From positions 1 through 64,000 of the forward strand of contig JAKVPA010000006.1 of NCBI GenBank assembly GCA_022482495.1: DNA of 64,000 nucleotides. The letters run 5' to 3'. The notes under the pieces were generated by a model. That model searched no databases, had not been told where the DNA came from, and was given only the letters and a program-made list of their open reading frames with translations. Both the position numbers and the translations under genes were made by a program. Of this stretch, positions 52,519-61,807 are shown one piece after another (positions within the stretch are counted from its first letter, which is position 1; every line of letters begins with the position of its first letter). Source of the stretch: Sphaerochaeta sp. (lineage in GTDB: Bacteria > Spirochaetota > Spirochaetia > Sphaerochaetales > Sphaerochaetaceae).

Positions 52519-54625
52519 ACAGGAGATCATCGTATCCGGGATACGGCCAAAGCTGTTTGTCCGTGATGTTCTCCAACGCGTCCACCGTACCACGAAGCGC
52601 TTCCATACGGGGGCGTACCTCGTCACGGAACGCTGTAGCCTGGGCGAGGGGATCATCCTTCCGCACTTGGGCTTTCGCGATACCGATGTGCAACCGCTCA
52701 CCTTGGGTGATGGCCCGTTCCAACAGTTCGTTCTTCTGTTTCAGCAGCGCCATCTGCGCGGTCACATCCAAACCCTGTGCTTTCTGCGCTGACAGACTGA
52801 CGGCGCTCTGGCGGATATCCTTGGTGACGGCCGGGATGATTGATTTCCGTATCATTTCCAGCATGACGGATGCTTCAATGTTCACCTGTTTGCTGAACGT
52901 GTCCAGATACAGTTCCTCGCGGGAGACGACCTCTTCTCGGGTGAATACCTTTTGCCGTTCAAACAGCGCGATGGAGGTTTCGCTGACCATTTCCGGAAGC
53001 GCGCTGACCGTGTCTTTGCGTTCCGGCAATCCTCTTCTGGCCGCTTCCTTGGCCCATTCCGGTCCATATCCGTTGCCATTGAAGATGATTCGCTTGTGGG
53101 CGCGGTAGAAGTCCCTGATGATGGCATGGCTTTCCGCCAGTTTGTCTTCAGCCTTCTCCAGACGATCGGCAACCTCCTGGAGCACGTCAGCCATGGCGGT
53201 GTTGATGAAGATGTTCGGACTGCTCATCGACTGGGAGGAACCGACCATCCGGAATTCAAACTTGTTGCCGGTGAACGCCATCGGACTGGTGCGGTTCCGG
53301 TCGGTGAGATCCTTGGGAAATTGAGGAATCATCGGGATACCCAGCTTGACGCACTGTCCATCCTGCTGTTTGCAGGGTTTGCCTTCGGCGATTCCCTCCA
53401 GAATATCGGTCAGTTGCTGGCCGAGGAACACGCTGATCACCGCAGGCGGCGCTTCCAAACCGCCCAGACGGAAATCATTGCCCGCCGTGGCCGCGCCAGC
53501 GCGGATCAACGGGGCATATTCGTCCACCGCCTTGAGAAAGGAGGTGATCATCAGCAGGAACAGGATGTTCTCTTCCGATTTGGAACCGGGAGAGAGCAGG
53601 TTGGTCCCATCGTCGGTGGACAGGGACCAATTGTCATGCTTGCCCGATCCATTGACGCCGGAAAACGGTTTTTCATGAAGCAACGCCACCATTCCGTGGC
53701 GGAGCGCCACGCTTTGCAGCACTTCCATCAACACTTGGTTGTGATCGGTTGCGATGTTGGCGGCGTCGTACACCACGGCGATCTCAAACTGGTTGGGAGC
53801 GGCTTCCATGTGCTGTGTCTTGCTGGAAATGCCAAGTTTCCAAAGGACGTGGTCCAGTTCCGCCATGAAATTGCCCACTTTGTCGTTGATCTGCCCGTAA
53901 TAATGGTCGTCCAGTTCCTGGCCTTTCGCGGCGAATGAGCCAAGCACCGTCCGTCCGGTCAGCCTCAGGTCGGGACGTTGGTCATAGGAATCCTTGTTCA
54001 CCAGAAAGTATTCCTGTTCAGGGCCGATGTTGACCGTCACCCGTTTGGCTGGTTTTCCCAACAGGCCCAATACCCTGAGTGTCTGTTTCTCCAGCGCCGC
54101 GGTGGAACGGAGGAGCGGTACCTTCTTGTCCAATGCTTCACCGTTGTACGAAAAGAACGCCGTCGGGATGTACAGGATCCGTTGCCCTCCGGTTTCCTTG
54201 ATGAACGCCGGTGAGGAAGTGTCCCAGGCGGTGTATCCTCTCGCCTCAAAGGTGGTGCGAAGCCCGCCGTTGGGGAACGATGAAGCGTCGCTTTCCCCTC
54301 GGATCAACTCTTTTCCGGAAAATTCCAGGAGCACTTTGCCCGAGCGGGTCGGGGTGATGAAACTGTCATGCTTCTCCGCCGTGAGACCCGTCAACGGCTG
54401 GAACCAATGGCAGTAGTGGGTGGCGCCTTTCTTCAGGGCCCATTCCTTCATCGCGCCGGCCACATGGTCGGCCAGCTCCGGAGTGAGTTCCCCGCGTCCC
54501 CGTTGGACTTCCTTCAGTTGCCTGATCGTTGTTTCCGAAAGGAAACGGGCCATCTCCGGCTCGGTGAAACAATCACAGCCGTACAGATCGGATACGGCTG
54601 TCTTCGCGTAATCGACTTCGAACAT
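52508..54625 (-). CDS. glnN: Glutamine synthetase type III
   Basis: Main ammonia-assimilating enzyme. 705 residues, the large GSIII size. Conserved blocks: N-terminal ATHYCHWFQPLTGLTAEKHDSF, FSGKELIRGESDASSFPNGG, NIGPEQEYFLVNK, TQHMEAAPNQFEIA, HEKPFSGVNGSGKHDNWSLS, LRAGAATAGNDFRLGG-like RAGAATAGNDFRLGGLEAPPA and NRTSPMAFTGNKFEFRMVGS. AAGGAG precedes ATG 54625. It has its own promoter with an overlapping inverted repeat and ends 11 bases inside the GH13-like gene. Confidence 0.96.
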   Translation of the reverse strand: MFEVDYAKTAVSDLYGCDCFTEPEMARFLSETTIRQLKEVQRGRGELTPELADHVAGAMKEWALKKGATHYCHWFQPLTGLTAEKHDSFITPTRSGKVLLEFSGKELIRGESDASSFPNGGLRTTFEARGYTAWDTSSPAFIKETGGQRILYIPTAFFSYNGEALDKKVPLLRSTAALEKQTLRVLGLLGKPAKRVTVNIGPEQEYFLVNKDSYDQRPDLRLTGRTVLGSFAAKGQELDDHYYGQINDKVGNFMAELDHVLWKLGISSKTQHMEAAPNQFEIAVVYDAANIATDHNQVLMEVLQSVALRHGMVALLHEKPFSGVNGSGKHDNWSLSTDDGTNLLSPGSKSEENILFLLMITSFLKAVDEYAPLIRAGAATAGNDFRLGGLEAPPAVISVFLGQQLTDILEGIAEGKPCKQQDGQCVKLGIPMIPQFPKDLTDRNRTSPMAFTGNKFEFRMVGSSQSMSSPNIFINTAMADVLQEVADRLEKAEDKLAESHAIIRDFYRAHKRIIFNGNGYGPEWAKEAARRGLPERKDTVSALPEMVSETSIALFERQKVFTREEVVSREELYLDTFSKQVNIEASVMLEMIRKSIIPAVTKDIRQSAVSLSAQKAQGLDVTAQMALLKQKNELLERAITQGERLHIGIAKAQVRKDDPLAQATAFRDEVRPRMEALRGTVDALENITDKQLWPYPGYDDLLFRL

Positions 54626-54656
54626 GAGGCTTCTCCTTTTCGCACATGATGAACCT

Positions 54657-54677
54657 GGGTATGAGGAGAACATACCC
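54657..54677 (-). promoter_or_regulatory. Candidate operator at the glnN promoter
   Basis: Perfect 7-bp inverted repeat GGGTATG/CATACCC with a seven-base spacer, covering the -10 box and likely start site. No T tract, so not a terminator. Nitrogen control is plausible but the binding protein is unknown. Confidence 0.45.
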
Positions 54678-54697
54678 TGTTGACCGACACTTTGCAA
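54669..54697 (-). promoter_or_regulatory. Promoter of glnN
   Basis: On the minus strand: TTGCAA, 17 bases, TATGTT, giving a leader of about 35 bases with a normal ribosome site. Confidence 0.6.
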
Positions 54698-54713
54698 GCG
54701 AGGAGGGTGGGGC

Positions 54714-56705
54714 TCATCCCCCGAACATTGCAAGCATTTTCTTCAGTTTTTCGTCAAATTCATCACCAGAGAGCTGCCGGTCAGGATCTTCCTCATCAAA
54801 CAGGCTCTGGGGGATTTCCTGAAGAAACCGGGAGGGTACGCAATCCACTTCCTTGCCGTTCTTGTCCCGCTTCTGGCAGGAGGAGATGATCAGGTTGCGT
54901 TTCGCCCGGGTGATGGCTACATAGAACAGGCGGCGTTCCTCGTCGATGTTCCGGGGATCCTCCTCCAGCGCTTTTCCGCTGGGAACGTACGGCTCTTCCA
55001 CGGCGGCGAGAAACACGGTATGGAACTCAAGCCCCTTGGCGGCGTGCATCGTCATCAACGAAACCTTTCCCATCGTCTGTTCGTCATCATCGCCGCTATC
55101 CAGGGAAATTTGAGACAGGAACATGCCGATGGGGGCTCCCGGGTGTTGCTGTTCGAAACGGGTCAGCTTTTTGATGAAGATCAAAATGCCGTTCATCTGG
55201 TAGGAGACCAGCTTTTCGTTTTCCGGATGCTGGTCCATCAGATATTCCTTGTACCCGATCTCATCGACCAGCATCCGGAGCGCCTCCCCTTTGCCGCGTG
55301 GTTCAGCGAACGTTCCCGTATAGGCGTCCAAGAGTTCGGTGAAGCGGGAAAGCGTTTTTTTCACCGACGGGGAGATGGAAACGTCTTCCGTGACGGCGCA
55401 TCGACGGATGGCGTCGATCAACGGGCAATCAAACGTGTCGGCGACGGTACGGATTTTTTCGAGCGTCACCCGTCCAATGCCCCGTGGCGGCGTGTTGATG
55501 ATCCTCAGCAGGTTGATGTCATCTTCCGGATTTGCGGCGCATTTCAGGTAGGAGAGGACGTCCCGCACTTCCTTGCGGTCCAGCAGGTTGGGCCCGCCGG
55601 TCACGTTGACCGGGATGTTCTCCGTCTCCAGTTTGTCCCCGATGGGGGAGAGCAGCCGGTTGGTCCGCACCAGAATGGCGAAATCATCGTAGGTCAGACG
55701 GGGGTCCTTCGCCATTTCGTCCCGGATGGTGTCACAGATCTCCTGAGCCTCGAAGTCCCCATCCAATGGATGGACGATCCGAATGGTCGAGCCTCGTTCG
55801 TTGTCTGTCCAGAGTTTCTTGTCCTTGCGATCCTTGTTGTGGACGATCAAATCATTGGCGGCTTCCAGGATGATGCCGCTGGAGCGGTAGTTCTCCTCCA
55901 GCTTGATCTCTTTCCGTTCGGGAAATTCCTGCTCGAACAACAGAAGGTTCTGGTAGTTGGCGCCTCTCCAGCTGTAGATGCTCTGGTCGTCATCCCCCAC
56001 GACGCAGAGGTTCCTGCTCTCTTTGGCCAGGGCGGAAACCATCCGGTACTGGCAGAGGGAAGTGTCCTGGAACTCATCCACAAGAATGTAGCGGAATCGT
56101 TCCCTGAGGGCTTTCAGAACGTCCGGACGACGCTCGAACAGAACCAACGGCAGGGTGATCAAATCATCGAAGTCCACGGCGTTGTACGCTTTGAGCAGTT
56201 TGCCGTACTCCTGGTACAACGCCCCGGTTTTCCCTTGGGCGGGGGCAGTCCGCTTGGTCTTGATGTCGGAGAACAGATGGGAAAGGTCGTACAGATCGTA
56301 CGTGTCCGGATCATCATCCGCCTCGACGATCATCTCGCGGATCAACGCGAGCTTGTCACTGGTGTCGTAGATGGTGAAATTGTTCTTGTATCCCAAAAAC
56401 TGGATGTACTGTTTCAGTACGCCCATGCCGAAGCTGTGGAACGTGGTGGTGGTCAGGTGCTGGAGCGGGCTTTCCGTAAGCGATCGCACCCGTTCCCCCA
56501 TCTCCCGCGCGGCCTTGTTGGTGAAGGTCAACGCCAGAATGGCGGATTCCGGGATGCCGTGCTGCAGGAGGTTTGCGATCCGATAGGTGAGCATCCGGGT
56601 TTTGCCGCTGCCGGCTCCTGCAATGACGAGGAGCGGGCCATCGATCTGGGATGCGGCCTTGCACTGCTCGCCGTTCAGTTCTGTGGAGAGATCAAAGGTT
56701 CGCAT
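54714..56705 (-). CDS. UvrD/PcrA/Rep-type superfamily 1 DNA helicase
   Basis: 663 residues. Motifs in order: GEQCKAASQ (Q motif), Walker A VIAGAGSGKTRML, LTFTNKAAREM, FHSFGMGVLKQY, ILVDEFQDTSLCQY, VGDDDQSIYSWRGA, LEENYRSS, TGGPNLLDRKEVRD, VSLMTMHAAKGLEFHTVF and YVAITRAKRNL. It is shorter at the C-terminus than UvrD, closer to Rep. ATG 56705 sits one base after the stop of the small membrane protein gene. Confidence 0.95.
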   Translation of the reverse strand: MRTFDLSTELNGEQCKAASQIDGPLLVIAGAGSGKTRMLTYRIANLLQHGIPESAILALTFTNKAAREMGERVRSLTESPLQHLTTTTFHSFGMGVLKQYIQFLGYKNNFTIYDTSDKLALIREMIVEADDDPDTYDLYDLSHLFSDIKTKRTAPAQGKTGALYQEYGKLLKAYNAVDFDDLITLPLVLFERRPDVLKALRERFRYILVDEFQDTSLCQYRMVSALAKESRNLCVVGDDDQSIYSWRGANYQNLLLFEQEFPERKEIKLEENYRSSGIILEAANDLIVHNKDRKDKKLWTDNERGSTIRIVHPLDGDFEAQEICDTIRDEMAKDPRLTYDDFAILVRTNRLLSPIGDKLETENIPVNVTGGPNLLDRKEVRDVLSYLKCAANPEDDINLLRIINTPPRGIGRVTLEKIRTVADTFDCPLIDAIRRCAVTEDVSISPSVKKTLSRFTELLDAYTGTFAEPRGKGEALRMLVDEIGYKEYLMDQHPENEKLVSYQMNGILIFIKKLTRFEQQHPGAPIGMFLSQISLDSGDDDEQTMGKVSLMTMHAAKGLEFHTVFLAAVEEPYVPSGKALEEDPRNIDEERRLFYVAITRAKRNLIISSCQKRDKNGKEVDCVPSRFLQEIPQSLFDEEDPDRQLSGDEFDEKLKKMLAMFGG

Positions 56706-56706
56706 G

Positions 56707-57186
56707 TCAGACGCGCTTGATGAAGATGGAGCCGACGCTCCGGCCACCCAGACAGATGGCGATGACGACGGCGCCGGCGATGCAGACGCCCAACGCGATG
56801 TATTTCTGCGCTTTGCGCTTTTCCAGTCCCAAGACCCACGCGGCGACGGTACCCGTCCACGCGCCGGTAATCGGAAGAGGAATGGCGACGAAGAACAGCA
56901 ATCCCAGGTATCCGTATTTCGTCACCTTGGGCGCGACTTTCAGCTGGGCTTTGACCAAGAACCGATCGAACCAACGATGGTAGGCGGGAATCTTGCACAG
57001 GGTGTTGTTGACGGTTTCCAGGAACCACCATGCCAGGAGCGTGACCAACGCGTTGGCCAGCACGCATACCGGGGTGATGACGTACCAATCGATCCCGTTG
57101 AAATATCCATAGGGTATCCCGCCGCGCAGTTCGCTGATCGGGATAAAAGACAACAAGACGCTCCAGAACAATGTTCGCGTATCCAT
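56707..57186 (-). CDS. Small multidrug-export-like membrane protein
   Basis: 159 residues, about four transmembrane helices. N-terminal LFWSVLLSFIPISELRGGIPYGY matches the Sm_multidrug_ex family (P-x-x-E-x-R-G-x-I-P), and LFFVAIPLPITGAWTGTVAAW is its second conserved block. The true function of the family is unproven. AAGGA lies about ten bases before ATG 57186, two bases after the ferredoxin-frame stop of the DUF362 gene. Confidence 0.85.
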   Translation of the reverse strand: MDTRTLFWSVLLSFIPISELRGGIPYGYFNGIDWYVITPVCVLANALVTLLAWWFLETVNNTLCKIPAYHRWFDRFLVKAQLKVAPKVTKYGYLGLLFFVAIPLPITGAWTGTVAAWVLGLEKRKAQKYIALGVCIAGAVVIAICLGGRSVGSIFIKRV

Positions 57187-57188
57187 CC

Positions 57189-58296
57189 TTATGATTCCTT
57201 GATGGTGATCGCGTTCGCCGGGCACACCTCGTGGCAACAGTAACAACGGACGCAGACTCGCGTGTCGATTACAATCCGTTTGCCGTCGGTTGTCAAGGCG
57301 TGTGCGGGACAGATACGGATGCATTTCTTGCAGAGAATACAATTGGGGGAACCGAATTGTGGGGCCGGGGCGTTCCACACGAATGGCGTGGCGGTGGAAC
57401 GGTCGGGTGAGGAACGGAATGAGCAGATTACGGAACAGATGGCTTCCGTCCTGTTGAGGGACACATTCAAAATCCGTGATGACCAGATCCTTTGCATCCA
57501 GCGCGGGGTAGGTGGGCTTTTCCCCCAGATGATGTTCCAGACCCGAGGCGATGATCGGGATGGTAAGGGGGTCATAGCCCATGATCGTCGCTTCCGCCCA
57601 ATCCAGGGCGATGACATCCGAAGAGCCCAACAGAAGCCCGACATGCCGGGGATTTCCGTTGGCCGGACCTTCCCCTTCCATGCCGACGACGGCGTCCATG
57701 ATGGCGAACGCCGGCTTGGCGACGGCGTTGATGCCGACGATCAGGTCGGCGAAGCGTCGGCGGGAGGTGCATTTCACATGACAGGCGCTCTTATGGAGCG
57801 ATGGAACCAAACCAAATTGGTTTTTCGCCGCTCCAGTGACGTACATCAGGCGGTGGGTCTTGAACTTGGGGAGGGAGATCAACACGTCGGCCGTCTCCAA
57901 CGCCCGTGTCAATGGCAGGCTGATGTGCCGGGTGTACGGGATTGGGTGGACGATGGGGTCCTTGGTGAAATCAACCCAGCTCACGCCTTCCGCCTCGCAT
58001 ACATCGGCGATGCCAGAAGCGCGGGGGACAAATCCCGCCCCCTGCAGTCCCGGTGAATCCCCCACCAGGATTTCTTTCGCTCCCTGGCGCTTCAGCAGAT
58101 GAATGACGGCACGGAGTACCGCCGGATTGGTGGTGATGGCCGAGGAAGCTTTTGCGTCAGAGAGAATGTTTGGTTTGAGCAACACGATTTTGTCCCGTAC
58201 CACGGGAAACGAGGGATCCCCAGCAACCTGTTGAATCGCCTTCTCCAACGGCTCGGCGTCATACGTCGGGCAGGATACAATAGTGACGGTGCTCAT
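57189..58296 (-). pseudogene. DUF362 protein fused to a 2[4Fe-4S] ferredoxin, broken by one base
   Basis: The DUF362 part is intact: VRDKIVLLKPNILSDAKASS, VGDSPGLQGAG, LISLPKFKTHRLMYVTGAAK and NQFGLVPS. The C-terminal ferredoxin (CILCKKCIRICPAHAL, CVRCYCCHEVCPANAI) is in the next frame. The shift lies in the G/C run at 57361-57370 (GGGGCCGGGG on the plus strand); removing one base joins ERPAPQFGSPNC cleanly. Without that repair, the first frame misses the ferredoxin and reads on in frame into the small membrane protein gene. DUF362 proteins have no firm function. AGGAGGG precedes ATG 58296, which overlaps the upstream methyltransferase stop. Confidence 0.85.
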
Positions 58297-59078
58297 GATT
58301 CCCTCCTGATCATACAGACATACATCGGGCCTCTTCCTTCCGCCGTATCCGGCAGAATGATGCTCCCAAAGGAACGCGCCTCTCCCTGGGGGAGGCGGGT
58401 GGGAAGCAAGGAAAATCTGCCTTTTCTTCGTTCCGAGAGCTTTTGGATGACCATCTCATCCTCTTCCGGGGTGATGGCGCAGGTGCTGTACAGGATCACC
58501 CCTCCGACCTTCACTGCTTCAAGGGCGGAGCACAGCATGGCGAACTGCCCGATGGCAAGCCGTTTGGGACGGGAAGGCGACCACTGGGACAGCGCCGAAG
58601 GACTGGTCAGGACGTGCCGCTCACTGGAGCAGGGGGCGTCAAGCAGAATGGCGTCGAACGCTTCCTGTTGGTGTATTCCCCATTGGGCTGCATCATATCC
58701 GGTGACAGTGACGGCGTTCTGCCACGGAGCCGGCAGATGATCCTTGATGACGGACAGGAGACGGTTCCGGCGATCGGCGGAGCGGTCGTTGCTGACAAGG
58801 CGTCCGGTTCCCCTGAGCTGGGAAGCGATGACCAGTGTCTTTCCTCCAGGAGCCGCGCACATGTCAAGGACTTGGTCCCCTTCGTGTACCGGGAGGAGGC
58901 GCGCGGCCCAAAGGGAGGCTTCATCCAGGAAATACGGGGTGGTCAATCCATCGGTGAACGCGATGGGAGATCGCTCCTTGCCAAGAGCAGCGCAGAGAGC
59001 ATCCCACCGTTGGCCGAAAACCCCACGGTAGTAGGTGTCGAATTGTTCCGCTCCGGAAGGCTTTGCGTGTTTTCCCAT
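58293..59078 (-). CDS. RNA m5C methyltransferase, RsmB/NSUN family
   Basis: 261 residues. SAM site LDMCAAPGGKTLVIASQL, then LLDAPCSSERHVLTS with the helper Cys of motif IV and LYSTCAITPEEDEMV with the catalytic Cys of motif VI. It lacks the N-terminal RNA-binding domain of RsmB and RsmF, so it is a minimal form. The substrate base is unknown. Its stop overlaps the DUF362 start by four bases (ATGA). Confidence 0.88.
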   Translation of the reverse strand: MGKHAKPSGAEQFDTYYRGVFGQRWDALCAALGKERSPIAFTDGLTTPYFLDEASLWAARLLPVHEGDQVLDMCAAPGGKTLVIASQLRGTGRLVSNDRSADRRNRLLSVIKDHLPAPWQNAVTVTGYDAAQWGIHQQEAFDAILLDAPCSSERHVLTSPSALSQWSPSRPKRLAIGQFAMLCSALEAVKVGGVILYSTCAITPEEDEMVIQKLSERRKGRFSLLPTRLPQGEARSFGSIILPDTAEGRGPMYVCMIRRES

Positions 59079-59085
59079 AGGGGAA

Positions 59086-59114
59086 AATGTACCTTCTTTG
59101 TCCGAGGATGAAAA
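59086..59114 (-). promoter_or_regulatory. Possible promoter of the m5C methyltransferase gene, leaderless type
   Basis: On the minus strand: TTTTCA, 17 bases, TACATT, seven bases, ATG 59078. The -35 is poor. Confidence 0.35.
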
Positions 59115-59119
59115 GAGGA

Positions 59120-59863
59120 TTACAGGATATGGTCCAGAAAACTCTTCGTCCGTTCGTTGGTTGGATGGGTGAACAGCTCGTCCGGCGTCCCCGTCTCGAT
59201 GATCTCTCCGTTGTCCATGAACACCACCTTGTCGGCGGCGGCCCGGGCGAACCCCATCTCATGGGTGACCAGGAGCATCGTCATGCCGCTCTTGGCCAGA
59301 TCCAGCATGACATCCAGCACTTCCTTGATCATCTCGGGATCCAACGCGGAGGTCGGTTCATCGAACAGCATCGCCTGTGGCTGCATCGCCAAGGCCCTGG
59401 CGATGGCGACTCGTTGCTGCTGTCCGCCGGAAAGCTGGTTGGGGAAGGCATTGGCCTTGTCTTCCAAACCCACCTGCTTGAGCAGTTTCATCCCCAGTTC
59501 CTTCGCCTCCGCATCCCCCATTTTCTTCACTTTGATCGGGGAGAGGGTGATGTTGTCCATCACGGACAGATGGGGGAACAGGTTGAAGCTCTGGAACACC
59601 ATGCCCACTTCCTCCCGGATCTTGCGGATGTCGGTGGAAGGGCTGGTCACATCATCCTTGTCGATGAAGATGTGACCGCTCGTGGGAATCTCCAGCTTGT
59701 TGATCGACCGGAGCAACGTTGATTTGCCAGAGCCGGACGGCCCGATGATGACGACAACCTCTCCGTTCTCCACGGTGAGGGATGCGTCCCGTACCGCATG
59801 GATGGTTTTTCCTCTGCCGGTGGAGTAGTCCTTGCAAAGATCCTTGATGACGATTCTAGCCAT
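59120..59863 (-). CDS. Polar amino-acid ABC transporter, ATP-binding protein
   Basis: 247 residues. Walker [19 protein letters not shown]-loop [16 protein letters not shown], signature [16 protein letters not shown], Walker [16 protein letters not shown]-loop [15 protein letters not shown]. This is the GlnQ/HisP subfamily. It overlaps the permease gene by eight bases and energises uptake of an amino acid bound by the two binding proteins upstream. Confidence 0.95.
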   Translation of the reverse strand: MARIVIKDLCKDYSTGRGKTIHAVRDASLTVENGEVVVIIGPSGSGKSTLLRSINKLEIPTSGHIFIDKDDVTSPSTDIRKIREEVGMVFQSFNLFPHLSVMDNITLSPIKVKKMGDAEAKELGMKLLKQVGLEDKANAFPNQLSGGQQQRVAIARALAMQPQAMLFDEPTSALDPEMIKEVLDVMLDLAKSGMTMLLVTHEMGFARAAADKVVFMDNGEIIETGTPDELFTHPTNERTKSFLDHIL

Positions 59864-60710
59864 TTTCGTGCAGCCTTTCCTCGAGCATTCCCACGAGGCG
59901 GGAGAGGATCAACGTGATGATCAGATAGATCAACGCGACGATCAACATCGTCTCCAGGGAAAGGAACGTGCGGGAAATGTACTCCCGGCCTTTGCGCAGG
60001 ATGTCCGCCAACGCAATGGTGGAAACCAACGAGGAATCCTTCAACATGGAGATGAACTCGTTGCCGATGGCCGGCAACACTACTTTTACGGTCTGGGGAA
60101 GCACCACGTAGCGGAACGCCTGCGCCCTGGTCATGCCCAACGCGATGGCGGCTTCCATCTGCCCTTTCGGGGTGGCCTGGATACCGGCGCGGATGATTTC
60201 GCCCATGTAGGCGCCGAAACAGATGGAAAGCGCCGCAACGGCGGCGACCATTCCTTCCACTTTGAAGAACCGTCCCATGGCGTAGTAGATGAAGATGATC
60301 TGTACCAGAAGCGGGATGCCGCGGATCAACTCCACGTATACGCCGCTGATCATGTTGACCCACCGGTGTTTGGAGACGGCGCCCAGCCCGGTGATCGTAC
60401 CGATGATCACGGTGAAGATCATGGCGAAGATGGTGGCTTCGAAGGTCACCGGTGCGCCTTTGATACACACCAGGAAGATATCCCGGTACGGTTTCGGTTT
60501 GAGGAACACCAACCCAAGGAGGAGGAGCAACGCCCCAAAGAACGTCAACCTCCACGCGTTCAGCACATGATTGTCATCCTTGCGGGGTATCAACACCCCG
60601 TCCGTCATCTGGATGGTCACGTTCTTTTTCTTCGGTGAGGTCGGATCAATCGAAACCATCTGGTCTTTGCGCAGAGCACGTTTCTCCACGTCTTGCAGTT
60701 CAGTATCCAT
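59856..60710 (-). CDS. Polar amino-acid ABC transporter, permease
   Basis: 284 residues. A cytoplasmic N-terminal extension (~55 residues) then five or six transmembrane helices. The HisMQ signature spans [20 protein letters not shown], and the EAA loop is [20 protein letters not shown]. Only one permease gene is present, so the channel is probably a homodimer. Confidence 0.94.
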   Translation of the reverse strand: MDTELQDVEKRALRKDQMVSIDPTSPKKKNVTIQMTDGVLIPRKDDNHVLNAWRLTFFGALLLLLGLVFLKPKPYRDIFLVCIKGAPVTFEATIFAMIFTVIIGTITGLGAVSKHRWVNMISGVYVELIRGIPLLVQIIFIYYAMGRFFKVEGMVAAVAALSICFGAYMGEIIRAGIQATPKGQMEAAIALGMTRAQAFRYVVLPQTVKVVLPAIGNEFISMLKDSSLVSTIALADILRKGREYISRTFLSLETMLIVALIYLIITLILSRLVGMLEERLHENG

Positions 60711-60796
60711 ATGCGCCTTTCATACGATTAGATAGGGTAAATCTTCCTGTTTCATGCAAAGCCTGTCAAGCTGTATGCATATTTATTCCGTGAAAA

Positions 60797-60823
60797 ACAA
60801 AAAGAGGGCCGTCTCCGGCCCTC
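60797..60823 (-). terminator. Terminator or attenuator between binding protein and permease genes
   Basis: GAGGGCCG/CGGCCCTC stem, four-base loop, then TTTTT on the minus strand. It lies inside the apparent operon, so it may reduce downstream expression relative to the binding protein. Confidence 0.85.
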
Positions 60824-60842
60824 CGTATCTTCCCTCATCCGG

Positions 60843-61634
60843 TTACAGGATGTTCCATTTCTTGCTCAGCGTATCCAGCGTGCCATCCTTCTGCATCTGG
60901 GCGATGGCGTCGTTGACGATCTTCAGCAAGGCGCTGTCGCCTTTCTTGATGGCGATGGCGATCGGCTCCCCGATGTCGCTCGCTTTGCCGGTGACGATCA
61001 TCTTGCCCTTGTAGTTCGGGTTGGAAAGCACATAGTCGCTGGCGATGATGCTGTCACAGACAACGGCATCCAGGTTTCCGTTCAGGAGGTCCTCCACGGC
61101 CAGTCCGATGGAGTCATATCCCTTGACGTCGATGTTCAGCGTGGGGTCCGCCGCGTCCTGATCCTTCAGATACAGGTCTCCCGTGGTCCCCATCTGGGTC
61201 CCGACGGTTTTGCCGGCAAGACTCTTCAGATCCTTCAGCTCAGGATGGTCCACCGGCGCGATGATCGCCTGGGTGATCGTCATGAACGGGGTGGAGAAAT
61301 CCATCGTGGCTTTCCTCTCTTCCGTCACCGAAACGCCGGAAGCAACCGCGTCGTACGCGCCGTTGGCAAGGCCCGCGAAGATGCCGTCCCACGCGACGTT
61401 CCGGTAGGTGATCTTCTTGCCGGAAATCTTTTCGATCTCCTTCAGCATATCGACCTCGAATCCTACGACATCTCCCTTCTCATCCACAAATTCCAACGGC
61501 GGCCATTCGGCGTTCCCCGCGAACACATAGCTGTCTTTTTCCGTGCCGACCGCTTCTTTCTGCCCTTGGGCGAACGCAAACGAGCCGACAACCATCAGCA
61601 TTATCAAAAGTACGATTCCTGTTTTTTTCATCAT
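60843..61634 (-). CDS. Amino-acid ABC transporter substrate-binding protein 1
   Basis: 263 residues, family-3 solute-binding protein. Signal peptide MMKKTGIVLLIMLMVVGSFA with a likely cut at AFA/QG and no lipid Cys. Core features: EWPPLEFVDEKGDVVGFEVDM, GLANGAYDAVASGVSVTEER, DFSTPFMTI, GKTVGTQMGTTGDLY and the end DGTLDTLSKKWNIL. It is clearly related to binding protein 2 next to it, so a duplication is likely. Own promoter with a palindrome. Ligand unknown. Confidence 0.93.
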   Translation of the reverse strand: MMKKTGIVLLIMLMVVGSFAFAQGQKEAVGTEKDSYVFAGNAEWPPLEFVDEKGDVVGFEVDMLKEIEKISGKKITYRNVAWDGIFAGLANGAYDAVASGVSVTEERKATMDFSTPFMTITQAIIAPVDHPELKDLKSLAGKTVGTQMGTTGDLYLKDQDAADPTLNIDVKGYDSIGLAVEDLLNGNLDAVVCDSIIASDYVLSNPNYKGKMIVTGKASDIGEPIAIAIKKGDSALLKIVNDAIAQMQKDGTLDTLSKKWNIL

Positions 61635-61656
61635 TCCTCACCTCGAATTACCAGAG

Positions 61657-61685
61657 ATTATGCATATATATGCAATCTATGTCAA
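61657..61685 (-). promoter_or_regulatory. Promoter of binding protein 1
   Basis: On the minus strand: TTGACA, 17 bases, CATAAT; leader about 15-20 bases with GAGG. Confidence 0.6.
61661..61674 (-). promoter_or_regulatory. Palindrome between -35 and -10, candidate operator
   Basis: Perfect 14-bp palindrome TGCATATATATGCA filling the promoter spacer. A related ATATGCATAC lies upstream of the permease gene near 60775. Confidence 0.5.
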
Positions 61686-61757
61686 CTAATCGAGCATAAT
61701 TATACAGTAATAATTCTGATATTTTTTGAATAATTCGTTTTGAGGAGGAAAGAAATC

Positions 61758-61785
61758 AAAAAAAACGCTTCCCCGGAGGGAAGCG
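61758..61785 (-). terminator. Terminator of binding protein 2
   Basis: CGCTTCCC/GGGAAGCG stem with a four-base loop and eight T on the minus strand. Confidence 0.9.
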
Positions 61786-61807
61786 CGTTGCATACAAACC
61801 CAATTGG

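Noticed and set aside
55020-56720. 566-codon plus-strand open frame
   Set aside because: Antisense shadow of the UvrD-type helicase.
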